Source of the DNA: JAFDVL01 sp963794955
GTDB taxonomy: Bacteria > Acidobacteriota > Blastocatellia > RBC074
Direction of reading: 5' to 3'
DNA: 64,000 nt
Assembly (NCBI GenBank): GCA_963794955.1
Contig: CAWCGF010000039.1
Location: 494,171-558,170, forward strand
The stretch's first letter is position 1, and every line of letters starts with the position of its first letter. This document shows positions 32,222 through 40,255 of the stretch, piece after piece. The translations under genes and the position numbers were made by a program. The notes under the pieces are model-generated. The model saw nothing but the letters and a program-made list of their open reading frames with translations. It did no database searches and was not told the origin of the DNA.

Positions 32222-33244
32222 GTGCCTGGTTTTTCCTTCGAGATTTGCGGACTTCCGGTCTCGCTCTCTACTTCCTCAAAATCCCTGCTACAGATTTATG
32301 CGGATTATTTCCGCTATTACGCCAGCGTGCCATTCAGCAAGGTTCCCGGGCAGGCAGCAGGCCCAACACCTTTCGCGCTCAAGTTTCATTTAACGCTCAC
32401 AAAATCACTATCAGCACAAGAAAGTCTTATTCCCACAGAAGCAGAATTCATGGCACAAGTCGGCCAAGTGCGCCTCTGGCGCTGGCAAGATCGAGGTCGT
32501 GATCAATTCTTTTTCCAGACAGACATAACATTTTTTCGCGTCGAACCACAACGGGGACATGCAATCGGGTTTATTGCTGAATCAGCTTTACAGTCGCCGC
32601 ACCTACTCGCTAACACCTATACTTTTGCCATTCTGCTTTTACTGCTGCGCTGGCACGGGCAGTACCACTTGCATACGGCAGCGGTCGTTTCGCCACGCGA
32701 GTCGCTCCACCTAATCGGTGGCGCACAAAGAGCAGGCAAATCAACGCTCACAGCAGCGCTTGCCGTGTCAGGCTGGCAAGCAATTTCTGATGATGGCATT
32801 TTGCTGCAAGCCTCCCATCAGCAAGGCCAGGCAAAGGCGTATGCCTTCAAACGCGATTTCCACATCGCCGCCGAGCTTTTGCAGAAATGGAGGGGGTTGC
32901 GCCAGGCAGTTTCGCGGCACAATTATTTTGACCGTGCGTGTGTAGACGCTTTAGACCTCTTCCAGGTAAAAGCGCTGGCTGAATTGCCCTTCACGCGGGT
33001 GGCACGTGTGATCTTTCCGCAAATCACGAATGTCACGCAAAGTCGCTTGGAACTGATGCCACCTGGCGAAGCGATTCATCGCTTAATTGAACAGTCTATG
33101 TTTTTCCCGCTCTGGCGTGACCACACACAAAAACAAGTGAGCCTACTTACAGCCTTAGTAAAAGAGGCGACCTTCTTACGACTGCTGGCAGGCACAGACA
33201 TCTGGGAAAACCCCACTTGTGCAGGCGAATTGCTCGCAGAATAA
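32222..33244 (+). CDS. HprK-like serine kinase (PEP carboxykinase/HPr kinase superfamily)
   Basis: 340 residues from a GTG; no in-frame ATG exists upstream before a TGA. The Walker A loop is GGAQRAGKST in LHLIGGAQRAGKSTLTAALA, preceded by the HTAAVV strand that is usual in HprK-like proteins. ISDDGILL follows as metal-binding region. The family includes kinases of lasso and other RiPP clusters and often pairs with PqqD-like proteins. The gap of 82 bases to the PqqD gene holds a stem AGGCATCG/CGATGCCT (about 32169-32202). Substrate unknown. Confidence 0.78.
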   Translation: MPGFSFEICGLPVSLSTSSKSLLQIYADYFRYYASVPFSKVPGQAAGPTPFALKFHLTLTKSLSAQESLIPTEAEFMAQVGQVRLWRWQDRGRDQFFFQTDITFFRVEPQRGHAIGFIAESALQSPHLLANTYTFAILLLLLRWHGQYHLHTAAVVSPRESLHLIGGAQRAGKSTLTAALAVSGWQAISDDGILLQASHQQGQAKAYAFKRDFHIAAELLQKWRGLRQAVSRHNYFDRACVDALDLFQVKALAELPFTRVARVIFPQITNVTQSRLELMPPGEAIHRLIEQSMFFPLWRDHTQKQVSLLTALVKEATFLRLLAGTDIWENPTCAGELLAE

Positions 33245-33303
33245 TGGCAAACATCTCCTATTTGCCTCCCCGCTTCCTTCCTCCTTCTGCCGACTTCCCT
33301 ACT

Positions 33304-33349
33304 CTGATCTGGTTTGTAGACGTTGATCAGGTTAGTATAAATAACGAAC
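33304..33349 (+). promoter_or_regulatory. Promoter or small pseudoknot upstream of the queuosine precursor transporter
   Basis: Two readings compete. As DNA, TTGTAG (33314-33319) and TATAAA (33336-33341) with 16 bases between could be a promoter. As RNA, CTGATC (33304-33309) pairs with GATCAG (33325-33330), and loop GTTTGT (33312-33317) can pair with ACGAAC (33344-33349) across an A-rich tail. That H-type pseudoknot recalls preQ1 riboswitches, though the tail is longer than in preQ1-I. Confidence 0.3.
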
Positions 33350-33385
33350 TGGAACACACATCTCTCAAAAGAAAAGGACTACCTC

Positions 33386-34132
33386 TTGAAGGCAAAAACA
33401 TCTGCGGCTACACCTGACAAAACGTCTCCCGCCCCGCAGCGCCAATACAAATACTATGATTTGGTAATGGCAGCCTTTGTTACTGTGCTGCTTTGCTCGA
33501 ACCTGATTGGGGCCAGCAAACGTACAGTAGTAGGCGGCTTCACTTTTGGCGCAGGCATTTTGTTCTTTCCGATTAGCTATGTTTTCGGCGACATCCTGAC
33601 GGAGGTTTACGGCTACGCGCGTTCGCGGCGGGTGATTTGGGCAGGGTTTGGCGCGCTGCTCTTTGCATCCCTTATGAGTTTCGTCGTCGTCAACATGCCA
33701 CCAGCGTCAGACTGGGATGGGCAAGAGGTATACGAAAAGGCGTTCGGCAGCACGTGGCGGATCGTGCTCGCTTCACTGATAGCATTTTGGGCGGGTGAAT
33801 TCGCCAACTCGGTGACGCTTGCTAAGATGAAAATCAGCACCGCCGGGCGCTTTCTTTGGCTGCGCACAATTGGTTCTACGATCATTGGGGAAGCCGTTGA
33901 TTCCCTGATCTTTTATCCGCTGGCTTTTGCTGCGATTACAGCGATAAACCTGCCCGGTTGGACGTGGGCGCAAGTAGGAGAAGTGATGTTTCACAACTAT
34001 TTGCTGAAGGTCGCCTGGGAGACGGTAATGACACCGGTCACCTATCGCGTTGTTGCTTTCCTCAAACGTGCTGAAAAAGAGGATTACTATGACCATGACA
34101 CGGACTTCAATCCCTTTGCGCTGGAGACCTGA
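33386..34132 (+). CDS. yhhQ: Queuosine precursor transporter (YhhQ/VUT family)
   Basis: 248 residues, starting at a TTG with AAGGA upstream. About six membrane helices: YYDLVMAAFVTVLLCSNLI, GILFFPISYVFGDILTEVYGYARSRRVIW (family signature), FASLMSFVVVNMPPA and others, then LRTIGSTIIGEAVDSLIFYPLAF. The family imports queuine, preQ0 or preQ1 for tRNA queuosine. The start is set by the charged leader before the first helix; no ATG is available upstream in frame. Confidence 0.9.
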   Translation: MKAKTSAATPDKTSPAPQRQYKYYDLVMAAFVTVLLCSNLIGASKRTVVGGFTFGAGILFFPISYVFGDILTEVYGYARSRRVIWAGFGALLFASLMSFVVVNMPPASDWDGQEVYEKAFGSTWRIVLASLIAFWAGEFANSVTLAKMKISTAGRFLWLRTIGSTIIGEAVDSLIFYPLAFAAITAINLPGWTWAQVGEVMFHNYLLKVAWETVMTPVTYRVVAFLKRAEKEDYYDHDTDFNPFALET

Positions 34133-34243
34133 GCCGCAGGCAACACGAGAAAAAGCCGTCAGGAACCATCAATTGACACTGCTTTGAGTCGCGTGCTACT
34201 GTCAGACAGTGGCTATTATTGGCTTCAAAATAGGAGTTTTGCT

Positions 34244-34891
34244 ATGAGAATGGACCCCGCTTTTATTCCGCTTTGGTTTATAATTTTCCTGCTCTCTTTA
34301 TCTATTCACGAGGCCGCACATGCCTGGACGGCGCAGAAAATGGGGGACCCTACCGCCCGCTATCTGGGGCGTGTCACGCTCAATCCCTTGGCACATATTG
34401 ATCCCGTAGGCACGATTATTTTCCCGTTGCTCAGCATTATCTCCGGGGCCTTTTTCTTTGGCTGGGCTAAGCCTGTCCCCGTGGATATCAGCAAAATGCG
34501 TAATCAAAAATGGGGCGACATCTTAGTTGCCGTGGCTGGGCCAGCCAGCAATGTGTTGTTGGCCTTGATCTTCTTTACGTTACTCAAAGTTTCCCTGAGT
34601 ACTCCACAATTTCTACAACCGCTAGGCAGTTTTGCTGTGCCGACCCTACAAATGTTGGAAACGGGCTTGCAACTGAACCTGGTGCTGGCTGTTTTCAATA
34701 TGCTGCCAATTCCGCCGCTGGATGGAAGCCATGTGGTACGCAACCTGCTCCCGGAAAATGCCGCCCAAGCTTATGCTTCTTTGCATCCAATGGTTGGCAT
34801 GATTGCGCTGGTGCTCCTAATCCAAACAGGAATTACGCGTCAAATCATGAATCCGATTTTAGGCGTCGTAAATATGGCCTTGGGCTGGTAA
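34244..34891 (+). CDS. Site-2-type metalloprotease (peptidase M50)
   Basis: 215 residues from ATG 34244, preceded by TAGGAG. The zinc motif HEAAH is in the first helix (LSLSIHEAAHAWTAQKMGDPTARYLGRVTLNPLAHIDPVGT), and the third ligand motif is NMLPIPPLDGSHVV. Four or five membrane segments and no PDZ domain, as in the small Rip/YwhC group. It probably cleaves membrane proteins within the bilayer; candidate substrates such as anti-sigma factors exist in the window, but no direct link is visible. Confidence 0.92.
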   Translation: MRMDPAFIPLWFIIFLLSLSIHEAAHAWTAQKMGDPTARYLGRVTLNPLAHIDPVGTIIFPLLSIISGAFFFGWAKPVPVDISKMRNQKWGDILVAVAGPASNVLLALIFFTLLKVSLSTPQFLQPLGSFAVPTLQMLETGLQLNLVLAVFNMLPIPPLDGSHVVRNLLPENAAQAYASLHPMVGMIALVLLIQTGITRQIMNPILGVVNMALGW

Positions 34892-34951
34892 AAAATCGCC
34901 TTGCCATTATCATCTGTCCCGGACAGTCTCCCTTTGGTTTCCCGGCAAATT

Positions 34952-35935
34952 ATGAAACGAATCGTTAGCGGAATGCGCCCCACGGGTAAATTGCATCTGG
35001 GCAATTACGAAGGCGCGCTAAAAAATTGGGTCAAGTTACAAGAGCAATATCATTGCTATTATTTTATCGCCGATTGGCACGCGCTGACTTCGGATTACGC
35101 CGACACGTCGAAAATCAAAGAGAATACCTTAGCAATGGTGACCGACTGGTTAGCCGCCGGGCTTGATCCAAACAAGTGCGTGATCTTTGCGCAATCGCTC
35201 GTCCCGCAACATGCTGAACTGCATTTGATCTTCTCGACGCTCACGCCGCTCGGCTGGTTGGAGCGCGTGCCAACGTACAAGGAAATGCGCGAAAACATCA
35301 CCGACAAAGACATCGGCAATTACGCATTTTTCGGCTATCCCGTACTACAGGCCGCAGACATCTGCATGTACAAGGCGGATTTTGTTCCGGTCGGTAAAGA
35401 TCAGGCGGCGCACGTCGAATTGACTCGCGAAATCGCGCGCCGCTTCAATCAATTTTACGGTGACGTTTTCCCTGAACCACAGGCGCTCCACACCGAAGTC
35501 TTGCAACTCACCGGACTAGACGGGCGCAAGATGTCGAAGAGCTACAACAACACAATTGAGCTAGGCGATACGCCCGAGGCGATTCAGGCCAAAGTGCGAA
35601 AAATGATTACGGATCGCACCCGCGTCAAACGTACTGACCCAGGGCATCCCGAAGATTGTGATGTCTGTAAGATGCATCGGCTATTTGTTCCGGCAGCAGT
35701 CGCCGATCAATTCGACGGCGATTGTCGCGCCGCCAACATTGGTTGTGTGGATCGCAAGAAAGCTCTGGCCAATGCTCTGATCGAATACTTAGCGCCCATT
35801 AGTGAGCGATTGAATTATTACCGCACTCATCAGGACGAAGTGCGCGACATCATGCTCGCTGGCTCGCAGAAAGCGCGCGCAGAAGCGGAACGGATAATGG
35901 CGGAAGTGCGAAGCGCAATGAAAATTGATTGGTAG
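34952..35935 (+). CDS. trpS: Tryptophanyl-tRNA synthetase
   Basis: 327 residues from ATG 34952, the start that gives the family N-terminus MKRIVSGMRPTGKLHLGNY. The class I signatures are HLGNY (HIGH) and GRKMSKSYNNTIELGD (KMSKS). It attaches tryptophan to tRNA-Trp. It lies 60 bases after the M50 protease and 56 before scpA; co-transcription of this housekeeping set is likely. No leader attenuator was seen. Confidence 0.96.
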   Translation: MKRIVSGMRPTGKLHLGNYEGALKNWVKLQEQYHCYYFIADWHALTSDYADTSKIKENTLAMVTDWLAAGLDPNKCVIFAQSLVPQHAELHLIFSTLTPLGWLERVPTYKEMRENITDKDIGNYAFFGYPVLQAADICMYKADFVPVGKDQAAHVELTREIARRFNQFYGDVFPEPQALHTEVLQLTGLDGRKMSKSYNNTIELGDTPEAIQAKVRKMITDRTRVKRTDPGHPEDCDVCKMHRLFVPAAVADQFDGDCRAANIGCVDRKKALANALIEYLAPISERLNYYRTHQDEVRDIMLAGSQKARAEAERIMAEVRSAMKIDW

Positions 35936-35991
35936 TTGAACAATACTCCCACTCCCTTCCAGCAAAAGCCGTAAGCTGCGCGAATTATTGA

Positions 35992-36819
35992 ATGGCAACC
36001 CACAAAAACAAACCAGCCCCCAGCAAGTCGGATGATTTCGCACCTGACGCCGAGGCTTCGCAAGACAATTACCAGGTTAAGCTTGAAGCCTTTGAGGGCC
36101 CGCTTGATCTGTTGTTGTATCTCATCAAAAAAGAGCAGATAGACATTTACGACATTCCGATTGCACGCATCACCAGACAGTATTTGGAATACGTCCAACT
36201 CCTTGAATCGCTAAACATCGAAATCGCGGGCGATTTTCTGGTGATGGCGGCCACACTGATTTACATCAAATCCAAGATGCTGCTGCCGCCAGAACCGAAA
36301 GGCGAAGGCGAAGCAGACCTCAACGAAGACCCGCGCATGGAATTGGTTGAGCAATTGCTGGAGTATCAAAAGTTCAAATCGGCGGCCAACATGCTTTATG
36401 AAAAAGCCGAAGTCGAAGCAGCTTGTTTTTCGCGCGGTGCGTTAGTGACAGACAAAGCCAACCCTGAGGTAACCGCCACGGTCGTAGATTTGCTGCGTGT
36501 TTTCAAAGACATCCTTGACCGCATGAAAGTCGTCAAGGAAATGGAAATTCAGCGCGAAGAAATGAGCATGAGCGAAAAGCTCATGCAAATTCGTCACTTG
36601 CTGGCCGAGCGCAAAGAAATCAATGTGCGCGAGGTGTTTGAGTTGGCCACCTCAAAACGAGAGTTGATCCTGACCTTTCTCGCGTTCCTTGAACTCGTCA
36701 AGGCATCGCTAATCGTGCTGCTTCAGGAGCAGCTTTTCGGCGACATCATCGCACGCGCACGTGAGGCGATGCCGCCGCTCGAAGCAAGCAGTAACTCCGA
36801 ACTCGCCGTCAGTGAATAG
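35992..36819 (+). CDS. scpA: Segregation and condensation protein A
   Basis: 275 residues. The N-terminal signature is YQVKLEAFEGPLDLLLYLIKKEQIDIYDIPIARITRQYLEYV, followed by LVMAATLIYIKSKMLLP, the kleisin motif that contacts SMC. The C-terminal winged helix has REVFELATSKRELILTFLAFLELVKASLIVL. It bridges SMC heads in chromosome condensation together with ScpB, encoded 11 bases later. Confidence 0.95.
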   Translation: MATHKNKPAPSKSDDFAPDAEASQDNYQVKLEAFEGPLDLLLYLIKKEQIDIYDIPIARITRQYLEYVQLLESLNIEIAGDFLVMAATLIYIKSKMLLPPEPKGEGEADLNEDPRMELVEQLLEYQKFKSAANMLYEKAEVEAACFSRGALVTDKANPEVTATVVDLLRVFKDILDRMKVVKEMEIQREEMSMSEKLMQIRHLLAERKEINVREVFELATSKRELILTFLAFLELVKASLIVLLQEQLFGDIIARAREAMPPLEASSNSELAVSE

Positions 36820-36830
36820 ACTTGTTAGCA

Positions 36831-37520
36831 ATGAGCGATACGAAACCCAACCCCGAAGAAACCGAAATTTCAACCAGCGAATACGAAGAAATCTTTGCTA
36901 AGCTCGCGTCGGAAGAGGAAAGCGTTGGCGCGCCCGACAATGAAGTAATAGCTAACACCGGAGCGGAATTTGACGATGTCGAAATTACCGCCTCGCTCGC
37001 CGAACTCAAGCCCGCAATTGAAGCCATCTTATTCGTTGCTGATGAGCCTGTGCCCTTCAATCAACTCTGCAAAGTATTGGGTGAGGTCAATTCCGCTGAT
37101 GTGTATGCCACGTTAGTGGAGTTGATGAGCGATTATGAAGCGCGCAACAGCGGTTTGGAATTGCGCGAGATCGCAGGCGGCTGGCGCATCATGACGCGTC
37201 CGCAACATCACGAATTCATTCGCAAATACCTTAAATCAAAACCGTCCGCGCGGCTCTCGCTGCCTGCGCTGGAAACACTTGCCGTCATTGCCTATAAACA
37301 ACCTGTGACCGTACCAGAAATATTGGAGATTCGCGGCGTCACTTCTACCTCGGCCATCAAAACGCTGCTCGAAAAACGGCTGATTATTACGAAAGGCCGC
37401 AAGGAGACAGTCGGACGTCCGATGATGTATGGCACATCCAAGGAATTCCTGCTGCATTTCGGGCTGCGGGATTTGAATGAACTGCCGAGCATGGAAGACT
37501 TTGAAGAATTGGCAAGCTAA
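36831..37520 (+). CDS. scpB: Segregation and condensation protein B
   Basis: 229 residues from ATG 36831; the track of possible starts includes a TTG at 36822, less likely. An acidic N-terminal extension of about 50 residues precedes the core ELKPAIEAILFVADEPVPFNQLCKVLG. Then follow SARLSLPALETLAVIAYKQPVTVPEILEIRGVTSTSAIKTLLEKRLIITKGRKETVGRPMMYGTSKEFLLHFGLRDLNELP, the diagnostic second winged helix. Partner of ScpA. Confidence 0.95.
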   Translation: MSDTKPNPEETEISTSEYEEIFAKLASEEESVGAPDNEVIANTGAEFDDVEITASLAELKPAIEAILFVADEPVPFNQLCKVLGEVNSADVYATLVELMSDYEARNSGLELREIAGGWRIMTRPQHHEFIRKYLKSKPSARLSLPALETLAVIAYKQPVTVPEILEIRGVTSTSAIKTLLEKRLIITKGRKETVGRPMMYGTSKEFLLHFGLRDLNELPSMEDFEELAS

Positions 37521-37559
37521 TATTCTCGAGAAGTAAAATGGGACGATTTCGCCAATACG

Positions 37560-38999
37560 CTGAAACAGGCGCATGAGTTTATTCTTAGCCAGCTCCCCGA
37601 AAAAACTGATGCAGCCTGGCAAGAAGACTGGCGCGCGCTCATCAAACCATTTCTGCGCGTTGGTTTCACCGGCTTTGGAGGCGGCATCGCCGTTATTGCC
37701 CAGATTCGTCGGCTCGTTGTTACGCAGAGACGCTGGCTCTCCGAAGGAGAATTCCTGGATGCGGTTTCGCTTGCGCAAAGTCTGCCAGGAGCTAATGCAG
37801 TCAACGCCATCTCTTTCATCGGCCTCAAAGTCGCAGGCTTGCGTGGGGCAATGGTTGCGGCCTCCAGTTTTATCTTTCCCTCCTTTCTCATGATGCTCGC
37901 GCTAACGATTGCGCATGGACGGCTGAATGAACTGCCTGACGCACAACGAGTCTTTCAAGGCTTCAGCGCCGCTGTCGTCGGTTTGATTGCCGCGACGGTC
38001 GTGAAAATCGGCAAGACAGCCATGCAACGTCAATGGCACTTGGAAATGGGCGTGGCGACAGGCTTCATTCTCATCTTTACCAGCACCAGCATTGCTGAAA
38101 TCGTGTTGCTCGCAGGCATGTCGGGCATTTTCATTCAGTCCTTCAAAAGGCAGATGCGCGAGCGATTGCGCAAACGCGTGAAGGAAGAAAGACGTGAGAA
38201 AGCGCGCGCGGCTTTGGCTGAAAAAAAAGCCCGTCAACATGCGGCTCGCATGATGCAAGACACAGAAGAATATGCGACCTTGCATCGTGTTGAAGTTTCA
38301 TTGCCCATGCCGGGAGAAATCGAAAAGGCCGCTGGCGAAACCGCTGTCAACGCCAAGCCAAAAGACAATCATATCCTGTCTCTTGCCTGGCCCTTGCTCG
38401 TCATCCTTGCGCTTCCATTCCTCTCCTCAATCCTTTCCAAGCTGCTCGCCACCTGGCAATTGGTGACGATGTTCTTACGCATTGGTTCCGTCACCTTCGG
38501 CGGCGGCCTCGTCATTATCCCGCAGATCGAAGCTGATGTCGTAGACGTGCATCGCTGGTTGACGCAGCAGGAATTCGCCGACGGCATGGCCTTTGGGCAG
38601 ATCACGCCGGGGCCGGTGATGATTACCGCCACGTTCATCGGCTACAAAGTCGCCGGGCTGCTGGGCGCAGTCGCGGCGACGATTGCCGCTTTCCTGCCTT
38701 CGTTTGTGATGACGGTTGTCGCAGGCACTTCGCTTAATCGCTTTCGCGCCAACTATCAGGTGCAATCGTTTTTATCCGGCGTCGCGCCCGCCGTGGTCGG
38801 GATGTTAGCATCAGCGGGCGTGAGCCTGGCCCGCTCATCGCTCAGCACAACGCTGAGTTATAAAAATATTCCCGTCAGTTTTGGCATTGCGACACTCGCA
38901 TTTTTATTAATGATGCGCGCTCGCTTAAATCCCGTGCTGATTGTTTTTGGCTGTGGTGCGTTGCAGTTGGTGATTTCCAAATGGCTGATTGGGGCCTGA
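37560..38999 (+). CDS. chrA: Chromate transporter ChrA-like (two CHR domains), start codon anomalous
   Basis: Two CHR domains. The first has LIKPFLRVGFTGFGGGIAVIAQIRR, WLSEGEFLDAVSLAQSLPGANAVNA; the second has GSVTFGGGLVIIPQIEADVV..WLTQQEFADGMAFGQITPGPVMITATF. A basic cytosolic linker lies between. The homologous N-terminus extends to about 37625, but this frame has no ATG, GTG or TTG between the scpB stop (37518-37520, same frame) and 37839. A CTG at 37560 is used here provisionally. Alternatively, ATG 37573 in another frame followed by a one-base slip in the A6 run (37600-37605) gives the full domain. It exports chromate or related anions. Confidence 0.82.
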   Translation: MKQAHEFILSQLPEKTDAAWQEDWRALIKPFLRVGFTGFGGGIAVIAQIRRLVVTQRRWLSEGEFLDAVSLAQSLPGANAVNAISFIGLKVAGLRGAMVAASSFIFPSFLMMLALTIAHGRLNELPDAQRVFQGFSAAVVGLIAATVVKIGKTAMQRQWHLEMGVATGFILIFTSTSIAEIVLLAGMSGIFIQSFKRQMRERLRKRVKEERREKARAALAEKKARQHAARMMQDTEEYATLHRVEVSLPMPGEIEKAAGETAVNAKPKDNHILSLAWPLLVILALPFLSSILSKLLATWQLVTMFLRIGSVTFGGGLVIIPQIEADVVDVHRWLTQQEFADGMAFGQITPGPVMITATFIGYKVAGLLGAVAATIAAFLPSFVMTVVAGTSLNRFRANYQVQSFLSGVAPAVVGMLASAGVSLARSSLSTTLSYKNIPVSFGIATLAFLLMMRARLNPVLIVFGCGALQLVISKWLIGA

Positions 39000-39015
39000 A
39001 TGAAGATGGAGGGGA

Positions 39016-39059
39016 GATCTTTGGCTTTGGCCTTATTCAAAGCCCTAAAGCCAAAGATC
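39016..39059. repeat. Inverted repeat between convergent chrA and the LecA-like gene
   Basis: GATCTTTGGCTTT (39016-39028) and AAAGCCAAAGATC (39047-39059) form a perfect 13-bp stem. It lies between the ends of two convergent genes and has no T tract on either side, so it may be a palindromic element serving as transcript end structure. Confidence 0.75.
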
Positions 39060-39077
39060 ACAAAGTGCAAACAATCG

Positions 39078-40070
39078 CTAATTACATTCGGCTCTCGCTT
39101 GGAAATTGAACGGGCTACCGCCACAGCTTGCTGTGCCAGTGATGGATACCCGATTACTCCCCACAGTTCCTTCGTATTCACACAGATAGCCGTCGCTACT
39201 GGAAATACGCTTGATGAAGACGCGATTGCCCTGCGTGGTAAGGCTCAAGACAGCGGTAACTTCTTGGCGTCCATTTCTTGACCAGACGGCGTCGTATTCG
39301 TTCGTGTTGCCGCGTCGCGTCCATACGCCCTCATATTCACCTTCCTTTTCGGTAAAGCGCGCAGGCATTCCACATGAAAATGGGGTCGAACCTGACACTG
39401 GCGGACGAGTCGCAGCGCCGCTTTGGCGTTCGGTTTGCACGCGCACCTGATAAGCGCCGCGTGCATTGTTCGTTTCCCAGTGGTTCACAGTGAAATACAG
39501 AATGCCACTGCGATCAGCGACAAATTCTTTTGAGCGCCCAATCAGCAACACGGGGGAAGTAAGATCGTTGCCGATAGAGGCGACTAAAGCACCGTCATTT
39601 TCATCCATCAGCGGTGCATTTGGGTCACGACGATTGAGGCCTGAGGGGGAAGAATTATCACGTCCGTCCAGTGTGACAGTGCCAGTGGCTTCAATACGAA
39701 CCTTCTGGCCTTGCACAACTTGCACGTTGGAGTTGATCCAATCATTCACCAATCGCACTTCAACGACGGGGAAAGACTCAAAGGTGCTGGTGGGTTTCGT
39801 AGTGGGAGAATTCGGCGTGACACGGCTCAGCGTACCATCGGGGTCGCGGTCGGTCACAATACTTTTTACTTCCCTGAGTGGAAAGCGCAACACGCGCCCG
39901 CGATCTCGGTCGCCGCCCGTGGTCAATTGAAAGAAAATCTGCCCGTTCTCAAGGCGCAGAAAATTCCCCTGTAAAACGCTGCCGTTCGTCAAATACAGCG
40001 TATCAGCAAGCACTGCCGTAGACAGTAATGCCAGCAGGGCAAGGCTTAAAAATAACGTTTTCCTACTCAT
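39078..40070 (-). CDS. Exported protein with LecA (PA-IL)-like carbohydrate-binding domain
   Basis: 330 residues. Signal peptide (MSRKTLFLSLALLALLSTAVLA), then a short SH3-like segment common in Acidobacteria (DTLYLTNGSVLQGNFLRLENGQIFF). About residues 105-220 follow the PA-IL pattern: VNDWINSNVQVVQGQKVRIEATGTVTL..PSGLNRRDPNAPLMDENDGALVASIGN..PVLLIGRSKEFVADRSGILYFTVNHWE..GAYQVRV. The C-terminal part (YEGVWTRRG..YEGTVGSNRVSITGTASC) is not assigned. Probably binds sugars outside the cytoplasm. Confidence 0.75.
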   Translation of the reverse strand: MSRKTLFLSLALLALLSTAVLADTLYLTNGSVLQGNFLRLENGQIFFQLTTGGDRDRGRVLRFPLREVKSIVTDRDPDGTLSRVTPNSPTTKPTSTFESFPVVEVRLVNDWINSNVQVVQGQKVRIEATGTVTLDGRDNSSPSGLNRRDPNAPLMDENDGALVASIGNDLTSPVLLIGRSKEFVADRSGILYFTVNHWETNNARGAYQVRVQTERQSGAATRPPVSGSTPFSCGMPARFTEKEGEYEGVWTRRGNTNEYDAVWSRNGRQEVTAVLSLTTQGNRVFIKRISSSDGYLCEYEGTVGSNRVSITGTASCGGSPFNFQARAECN

Positions 40071-40086
40071 ACTCTTCCTCCGCTAA

Positions 40087-40174
40087 AATGTGGAGCAAAC
40101 TTGCCAGTTGGCTCCAGCTCCCGCGAATGATCCTTGCAACGGATCAGAGCAAACTGGCAAGCTTGCTCCACATT
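40087..40174. repeat. Palindromic element, AGCAAACT family (copy 3)
   Basis: Arms 40087-40114 and 40147-40174 match in 26 of 28 positions around 32 bases. Each arm holds AGCAAACTTGCCAGTTGGCT or its counterpart AGCAAACTGGCAAGCTTGCT; the two mismatches weaken the long stem only slightly. It is next to the start of the LecA-like gene. Confidence 0.9.
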
Positions 40175-40255
40175 CGCAATGTTCGTGTATTACAGCGTTT
40201 GATCTACAAAAATGCGGTGACGGTGAAGCGAACACAGCATTGATGCACCGGTTGG

